Shown: piece by piece, positions 7,405 to 12,194 of the stretch | Layout: each line of letters begins with the position of its first letter | Position numbering within the stretch: the first letter of the stretch is position 1 | Source of the DNA: an uncultured Ruminococcus sp. | Lineage (GTDB): Bacteria; Bacillota; Clostridia; Oscillospirales; CAG-272 | Assembly: GCA_902765885.1 (NCBI GenBank) | Contig: CACXBN010000175.1 | Span: 1-12,194, forward strand | Direction of reading: 5' to 3' | Length of the DNA: 12,194 bases | Notes under the pieces: generated by a model | Seen by the model: only the letters and a program-made list of their open reading frames with translations | Told to the model about the DNA's origin: nothing | The model's database searches: none | Made by a program: the position numbers and the translations under genes

Positions 7405-8502
7405 ATGAAAAAATATGATTATCTCATTATCGGCGCCGGACTTTACGGGGCCGTAATAGCAGAACAGCTCAGAAAAAAGGCAAAGACATCCCTGGTCATA
7501 GAAAAACGAGGCCATATCGGAGGAAATGTATACACCGAAGATGTGGAAGGGATCCAGGTACATAAATACGGAGCTCATATTTTCCATACAAACAACAAAA
7601 GCGTGTGGAACTACGTTAACGAGTTCGCCGAATTCAACAGGTTCACAAATTCACCGGTAGCCAACTACAAGGGAGAACTCTATTCTCTCCCCTTCAACAT
7701 GTATACATTCAATAAAATGTGGGGTGTGAACACGCCAGAGGAAGCAGCTGAGATAATAAACAGGCAAAAAACCGAAGCAGGAATCACGGATCCCAAAAAT
7801 CTGGAAGAACAGGCAATTTCTCTTGTCGGAACCGACATATACGAAAAGCTCGTTAAAGGGTATACCGAAAAACAATGGGGCAGACCGTGTGCCGAACTTC
7901 CCGCATTTATAATCAAAAGGCTTCCGGTAAGATACACGTTTGACAATAACTATTTCAATGCCAAATACCAGGGAATACCCGTTGAAGGCTACACGGAACT
8001 CGTAAGAAAAATTCTCGGTGATACGGAAGTCGTGCTGAACACGGATTACCTGGACGAGAAGAAAACATTCACGGGCATTGCAGATAAAGTAATATATACC
8101 GGCCCGATTGACAGATATTTTGACTACTCTTTGGGAGCTCTCAAATACCGCAGCGTCCGGTTTGAAACGGAAATTCTGGATACTCCGAATTATCAGGGAA
8201 ACGCCGTAATCAATTACACGGACTCCGAAACACCATACACAAGAATCATCGAACACAAATTTTTCAATTTCGGAACACAGCCCAAAACGGTAATTTCGCG
8301 GGAGTACAGTTCAGAATGGAAGGTAGGAGACGAACCGTATTATCCTGTGAATGACAGCGAAAACAGCTCTCTGTACTTAAAATACAAGGAGCTGGCTGAC
8401 AAAGAAAAGAATGTCATATTCGGAGGGCGTCTCGGCGAGTATCGGTATTACGATATGGACCAGGTCATAGAATCCGCTCTTCTGTCCGCTGACAGGCTAT
8501 AG
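7405..8502 (+). CDS. glf: UDP-galactopyranose mutase
   Basis: A 365-residue FAD enzyme that interconverts UDP-galactopyranose and UDP-galactofuranose, the donor for galactofuranose-containing surface polysaccharides. The N-terminus has the dinucleotide motif IIGAGLYGAV and EKRGHIGGNVYTED. Family-specific blocks follow: YGAHIFHTNN, SLPFNMYTF, YTEKQWGRP, LPVRYTFDNNYF, YTGPIDRYFDY and the C-terminal FGGRLGEYRYYDMDQV. Length matches the family (about 367). The ATG at 7405 is preferred over the in-frame GTG at 7396: it gives the standard MKKYDYLIIG start and has a weak GAG site 8 nt upstream. It lies 20 nt after the kinase gene and 17 nt before a glycosyltransferase, so it is probably in the same transcript. 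Very secure family assignment. Confidence 0.96.
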   Translation: MKKYDYLIIGAGLYGAVIAEQLRKKAKTSLVIEKRGHIGGNVYTEDVEGIQVHKYGAHIFHTNNKSVWNYVNEFAEFNRFTNSPVANYKGELYSLPFNMYTFNKMWGVNTPEEAAEIINRQKTEAGITDPKNLEEQAISLVGTDIYEKLVKGYTEKQWGRPCAELPAFIIKRLPVRYTFDNNYFNAKYQGIPVEGYTELVRKILGDTEVVLNTDYLDEKKTFTGIADKVIYTGPIDRYFDYSLGALKYRSVRFETEILDTPNYQGNAVINYTDSETPYTRIIEHKFFNFGTQPKTVISREYSSEWKVGDEPYYPVNDSENSSLYLKYKELADKEKNVIFGGRLGEYRYYDMDQVIESALLSADRL

Positions 8503-8503
8503 A

Positions 8504-8510
8504 AAGAAGG
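8504..8510 (+). promoter_or_regulatory. Ribosome binding site supporting a TTG start
   Basis: AAGAAGG lies 9 nt before TTG at 8520. The next in-frame ATG (around 8570) would remove the first beta-strand of the glycosyltransferase fold, so the TTG is the likely start. Confidence 0.7.
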
Positions 8511-8519
8511 TATACTAAC

Positions 8520-9533
8520 TTGGAAAAGCTTTTAACAGTCACTGTTCCCTGCTACAATTCACAGGATTACATGGAAAACTGTATCGACAGTCTCCTTGTC
8601 GGGGGAGACAGGGTTGAAATAATAATCATCGACGACGGATCAAAGGACAACACAGGTGCCATAGCAGACAGGTATGCAGAAAAATTTCCTGATATAGTAA
8701 AAGTAATACATCAGGAGAACGGCGGTCACGGCGAAGGCATCAACCAGGGCCTGAAGAACGCCACCGGGAAATATTTTAAATCGGTCGACAGCGACGACAG
8801 ACTAAGTCCCGATTTCGTGAATTTTTTGGATTTGCTTGAAAAGCTGGAAAAAGACGGCGGTGTCGACCTGCTGCTCACAAATTACCAATATGTGCATGCA
8901 GACGGAAAAAGAGACCGGGTCATTAATTTTTCAAATGCTCTTCCCGAAGGCAGAGTCTTCACATGGGATGAGACACGTCCGTTCAGAATCGATCAGATAC
9001 TAATGATCCATACCGTATGTTTCAAGACCGAGCTGATGAGGAAAACAGGCGTTGTTCTTCCGAAGCATGCATTTTATGAAGACAATTACATGGTATACGG
9101 CAATCTCAGAGATGTAAAAAAGATGTACTATCTGAACTCTGCCCTGTATCTTTATTCCATCGGACGTGAAGGTCAGTCTGTACAGCGCGACGTCATGACA
9201 AGAAGATATGACCACCAGATCAGAGCGACCGAGCTTTGCTTCACGGCATTTCATCTGGATGACATCAAGGAAAAGAGAAAAAAACTCTACATGAGACATG
9301 AGCTGTACATCATGATCAATGCGTCTGTAATGTACGCGAGACTCAACGGCAGCGAACAGGCGCTGAAGGATCTTGAAAACATGTGGAATAAATTTATGGC
9401 ATTTGATAATAAATGGGCAAATCACTATAAGAGGAACATAGTTCTCAGACTCACAAATGCAAAAGGAAAATTGGGTTTGGCTTCCACAAAGACATTCTAC
9501 CGGCTGTCTCACTCTGTGGTCAGATTTAATTAA
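8520..9533 (+). CDS. Glycosyltransferase family 2 (GT-A fold)
   Basis: A 337-residue cytoplasmic or peripherally membrane-bound sugar transferase; no membrane segment or signal peptide is evident. The GT-A core is at the N-terminus: LLTVTVPCYNS, the nucleotide-binding DDGS (38-41), the ENGGHGEGINQGL segment (66-78) and the metal-binding DSD (90-92) in KSVDSDDRL. The C-terminal ~150 residues are mostly helical and charged, as in capsule and exopolysaccharide transferases. Start is TTG at 8520, supported by AAGAAGG 9 nt upstream. It follows glf by 17 nt. This suggests it may use UDP-galactofuranose or add to a galactofuranose-containing chain, but that is inference from context; the donor and acceptor are not readable. 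No terminator is evident in the 81 nt after it. Confidence 0.88.
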   Translation: MEKLLTVTVPCYNSQDYMENCIDSLLVGGDRVEIIIIDDGSKDNTGAIADRYAEKFPDIVKVIHQENGGHGEGINQGLKNATGKYFKSVDSDDRLSPDFVNFLDLLEKLEKDGGVDLLLTNYQYVHADGKRDRVINFSNALPEGRVFTWDETRPFRIDQILMIHTVCFKTELMRKTGVVLPKHAFYEDNYMVYGNLRDVKKMYYLNSALYLYSIGREGQSVQRDVMTRRYDHQIRATELCFTAFHLDDIKEKRKKLYMRHELYIMINASVMYARLNGSEQALKDLENMWNKFMAFDNKWANHYKRNIVLRLTNAKGKLGLASTKTFYRLSHSVVRFN

Positions 9534-9614
9534 CAGCCCGAACGCAAGCTTCTTCTACTTTATCACTGTCCCCCGCTGGATAATCTCTACTATATTTACG
9601 TATGGAGGAATCCC

Positions 9615-12041
9615 ATGAAGCACGAAGATCTCATCAAGCAAATGACCCTTGAAGAAAAATGTCACCTTCTTTCAGGCAGAGACTTTTGGCAGTCTCAAAG
9701 CGTTGAAAGACTCGGTATCGAAAACATGACACTTTCAGACGGTCCTCATGGTATAAGGAAACAGGAAGGTGCAGGAGACCAGCTGGGTCTTAACGGTTCC
9801 GTGCCGGCAACATGTTATCCCACTGCGGCAACGATGGCAAATTCATGGGATCCCGAACTCGGAGAGGAACTCGGACGGCATCTTGGAGAGGAAGCCGCAT
9901 CTCAGGATGTATGCGTCCTTCTCGGCCCGGGTCTGAACATCAAAAGAAATCCGTTCTGCGGCCGTAATTTTGAATATTTTTCCGAAGACCCTTATCTTGC
10001 CGGCAAAATGGCTGCAGGATACATAAGAGGAATACAGGAAAACGGTGTTTCTGCATGTCCCAAACACTTTGCGGCAAACAATACCGAACTGAGAAGAATG
10101 GCTTCGAATTCGGTCGTTGACGAACGCACACTGCGTGAAATATATCTCACCAATTTTGAAATTGCAGTAACCGAAGGCCATCCGAAATCCATAATGAGTT
10201 CATATAATATGGTTAACGGTGTATATGCAAATGAAAACGCACATCTGCTTCAGGAAATCCTCCGTGACACATGGGGATTTGACGGATTTGTGGTCTCCGA
10301 CTGGGGCGCATGCAACGACTTTGTCGACGGTGTGAGAGCAGGAAGCCATCTTGAAATGCCGTCAACCGGAGGCGACAGCCCACGCCAGCTTATGCAGGCT
10401 ATTTACGAGGGAAGAATTTCCGAAGAGGAAGTCGACATAAGGGTCGATGAGCTGATCGATGTCATTCTTCTGACACGCAAAGCAGTAAATCCTCTTAAAG
10501 GAAAACCTTTCGATAAGGAAGAACACCACCGCTTTGCCCAGAAAGCAAGCGAACAGTCCATCGTCCTCCTGAAAAATGAAGATAAAATTCTACCTCTCAA
10601 AAAGAACAGCAAAGTTGCGGTTATCGGAGAATTCGCCAAAAGGGCAAGATATCAGGGAGCAGGATCCTCAGTGGTTAACTGCACAAAGCTTGATAATACT
10701 ATGGATATTATTTCCGATTATGCTTTTGATGTGGTCGGCTTCGAAGAGGGATACCCGAGACACGGAAATAGCGACAAAGAAATGATGGGAAAAGCTGTTG
10801 AACTTGCAAAAAAAGCCGATTATGTCCTCCTTTATCTGGGACTTGACGAGATATCCGAATCAGAGGGACTGGACCGCTCAACACTTTCAATACCGGAATG
10901 CCAGATTGAACTTCTTGATGCAGTCAATAAGGTCAACTCGAATATAATAGTTGTAATGAGCGCAGGCTCTTCAGTCGAAATGCCATGGCTTGATAAATGC
11001 AAAGCACTCGTCCACGGATATCTCTGCGGACAGGCAGGCGCAGGAGCTGTACTGAAAGTGATACTCGGTGACGTTAATCCATCTGGAAAACTGTCCGAAA
11101 GCTATCCTGTAAAATATGAAGACTGCTCTTCAGCCCCTTATTTCCCTGCAAAAGAAAGAAATGTCGAATACAGAGAAGGATTATATGTAGGATATCGTTA
11201 CTATGACAGTGCCGATGTCCCCGTAACATTCCCGTTCGGATTCGGACTCAGTTACACCACTTTCGAATACAGTGACATAAAGGCTGATGAAGGCACAGTC
11301 ACATTCACTCTGAAAAACACCGGAGACATGGACGGTGCAGAAGTTGCGCAGGTATATATACACGCCAAGAGTCCCTCCGTATACCGCCCGAAGAAAGAGC
11401 TCAAAGGATTTAAAAAGGTTTTCCTCAAGGCAGGAGAAAGCAAAGAGGTTACAATACGGCTTGATGACAAAGCTTTCAGATACTGGAATTCAAAATCGAA
11501 CAGATTCGAAATAGACGGAGGCGAGTATGACATCCTGGTAGGTGCCTCTGTTGCAGATATAAGACTTTCCGCATCTGTTTCAGTAAAGGGAACCGAGGGT
11601 CCGAAATGTGAAGAACTCGACAAGATTCCAAGCTATGTAACCGGAGACATAAAAAACATTTCCGACAAAGAATTTGAAGAACTTCTCGGGCACGAAATAC
11701 CAGACGGCAAGTGGGCCGGCACAATCCAGCCAAACGATGCCATAGCACAGCTGTATTACGCAAAAAGCCTGAAGGCCAGACTGGCATGGAAAGTTCTTAC
11801 AAATATGCTGAACAAATCCATCGAAAAGGGTGAGCCGGACCTCAACATAACGTTCATTTACAACATGCCTATCCGTGCTATAGGTAAAATGGCCGGTGGA
11901 ATGGTATCTCAGAAAATGTGTGACGGAATACTCGATATAGTAAACGGTCATGCGATTGGATTCTTCAAGGGAACCGGAAAGCTTATATCCGGCTTCTTCA
12001 AGCAGTCCGGAGTAAAGAAAAAATCCGATGCCATGAAATAA
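9615..12041 (+). CDS. Glycoside hydrolase family 3 (beta-glucosidase-type)
   Basis: An 808-residue protein without signal peptide, so probably cytoplasmic. It starts at an ATG with GGAGG 6 nt upstream (9604-9608). The TIM-barrel domain carries LSDGPHGIR, GRNFEYFSEDP, the KHFAANN motif and the nucleophile Asp229 in FDGFVVSDWGA. The second alpha/beta domain (about 310-545) contains SESEGLDR, with Glu417 the probable acid/base. A fibronectin-III-like domain follows (about 550-655). The last ~145 residues (664-808) are an extra region with a helical, Gly-rich end (YNMPIRAIGKMAGGMV), seen by recollection in some Clostridia GH3 enzymes but without a known role. The family cleaves terminal beta-glucosyl, and in some members xylosyl or arabinosyl, residues. 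Together with the symporter and GH2/GH78 genes it may finish intracellular glycoside breakdown. It is separated from the GT2 gene by 81 nt with no strong promoter that I could recognise, though GATAAT at 9579-9584 is a weak -10 candidate. Confidence 0.92.
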   Translation: MKHEDLIKQMTLEEKCHLLSGRDFWQSQSVERLGIENMTLSDGPHGIRKQEGAGDQLGLNGSVPATCYPTAATMANSWDPELGEELGRHLGEEAASQDVCVLLGPGLNIKRNPFCGRNFEYFSEDPYLAGKMAAGYIRGIQENGVSACPKHFAANNTELRRMASNSVVDERTLREIYLTNFEIAVTEGHPKSIMSSYNMVNGVYANENAHLLQEILRDTWGFDGFVVSDWGACNDFVDGVRAGSHLEMPSTGGDSPRQLMQAIYEGRISEEEVDIRVDELIDVILLTRKAVNPLKGKPFDKEEHHRFAQKASEQSIVLLKNEDKILPLKKNSKVAVIGEFAKRARYQGAGSSVVNCTKLDNTMDIISDYAFDVVGFEEGYPRHGNSDKEMMGKAVELAKKADYVLLYLGLDEISESEGLDRSTLSIPECQIELLDAVNKVNSNIIVVMSAGSSVEMPWLDKCKALVHGYLCGQAGAGAVLKVILGDVNPSGKLSESYPVKYEDCSSAPYFPAKERNVEYREGLYVGYRYYDSADVPVTFPFGFGLSYTTFEYSDIKADEGTVTFTLKNTGDMDGAEVAQVYIHAKSPSVYRPKKELKGFKKVFLKAGESKEVTIRLDDKAFRYWNSKSNRFEIDGGEYDILVGASVADIRLSASVSVKGTEGPKCEELDKIPSYVTGDIKNISDKEFEELLGHEIPDGKWAGTIQPNDAIAQLYYAKSLKARLAWKVLTNMLNKSIEKGEPDLNITFIYNMPIRAIGKMAGGMVSQKMCDGILDIVNGHAIGFFKGTGKLISGFFKQSGVKKKSDAMK

Positions 12042-12052
12042 CGAAAAACAGC

Positions 12053-12100
12053 AAAAAACCTGGAAGCACTCCCGCCGTGTTGGGTACTTCCAGGTTTTTT
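12053..12100 (+). terminator. Rho-independent terminator after the GH3 gene
   Basis: AAAAAACCTGGAAG (12053-12066) and CTTCCAGGTTTTTT (12087-12100) form a perfect 14-bp stem with a 20-nt loop that can pair further through CCC/GGG. It ends in six T and lies 11 nt after the GH3 stop. The A-run on the other side means it could also work for a gene converging from the right. Confidence 0.93.
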
Positions 12101-12101
12101 C

Positions 12102-12194
12102 ATTGTAAGCGGTAAATAATCAAAGCCCAGAACTTCATTTGTGAAAGTTCTGGGCTCAATCTTTATCTACCACCGATTATTTACCGCTTACGAT
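12102..12194. repeat. Nested inverted-repeat element at the window edge
   Basis: The outer arms GTAAGCGGTAAATAATC (12105-12121) and GATTATTTACCGCTTAC (12175-12191) are perfect 17-bp inverted repeats. With one G-T wobble the pairing extends to 12102/12194, about 20 bp, at the end of the window. Inside is a second perfect 12-bp hairpin: AGCCCAGAACTT (12124-12135) with AAGTTCTGGGCT (12145-12156), extendable by 2 bp around a bulged A to a TTTG loop. An 18-nt unpaired stretch (12157-12174) follows the inner hairpin. No open reading frame crosses it. It could be a small miniature transposable element, a structured RNA, or, for the inner hairpin read on the - strand (T-rich TTTGATTATTT follows), a terminator of a converging gene. 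The structure is seen directly; its nature is unknown. Confidence 0.6.

Noticed and set aside
7651..8256. 201-residue open frame on the - strand
   Set aside because: It lies entirely within glf, whose protein is clearly conserved; no recognisable domain in the antisense product.
9579..9596. Promoter before the GH3 gene (GATAAT or TATATT)
   Set aside because: No matching -35 hexamer at 16-18 bp; too weak to annotate as a feature.
12124..12165. Inner hairpin as a second + strand terminator of the GH3 gene
   Set aside because: The following CAATCTTTATC is not a T-run, and a complete terminator already lies just upstream; a - strand terminator role remains possible.
12105..12191. Integron attC site
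   Set aside because: The repeat arms lack the GTTRRRY/RYYYAAC core and no integrase or cassette genes are visible.

Overview
The window reads as chromosomal DNA of a Gram-positive, gut- or rumen-type Clostridia (Bacillota). The basis is the gene content: intracellular GH2/GH78/GH3 glycosidases without signal peptides, a GPH-type sugar symporter, and an AgrC/AgrA-like GHKL kinase with a LytTR regulator. Clear Shine-Dalgarno sites, a TTG start and Rho-independent terminators with T-tails agree. This assignment is inference from family knowledge; no rRNA or other taxonomic marker is present. All eight genes are on the + strand, and no tRNA, rRNA, CRISPR array or transposase gene was seen.

Layout. 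(1) 1-5236 is a glycoside uptake and degradation block: the 3' part of a GH2 glycosidase, a GH78-like (alpha-L-rhamnosidase type) enzyme overlapping it by 10 nt, then a GPH family sugar:cation symporter, closed by a strong terminator at 5191-5235. (2) 5295-9533 is a second transcription unit. A sigma-A-like promoter drives a LytTR response regulator, a GHKL sensor kinase (4-nt ATGA overlap), UDP-galactopyranose mutase (glf) and a family 2 glycosyltransferase, with gaps of 20 and 17 nt. This couples a two-component system to galactofuranose-type surface glycan synthesis. (3) 9615-12041 is a full-length GH3 beta-glucosidase-type enzyme, ended by a 14-bp perfect hairpin terminator at 12053-12100. 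(4) 12102-12194 is a non-coding nested inverted repeat that reaches the window edge and is not explained by the genes.

How the parts may work together (inference): the symporter imports small glycosides or oligosaccharides, and the cytoplasmic GH2, GH78-like and GH3 enzymes trim galactosyl/glucosyl/rhamnosyl-type ends. No sugar-responsive regulator gene is visible in the window. The two-component/glf/GT2 unit appears to be a separate cell-envelope module placed between two catabolic genes.

The least explained signals are the nested inverted repeat at the right end, the two-component/glf/GT2 co-transcription, and family-specific extensions: a Lys/Ala-rich insert in the GH2 barrel, a charged tail on the symporter and an extra C-terminal region on the GH3 enzyme. 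I found no convincing wholly new system; most genes fall in known families.
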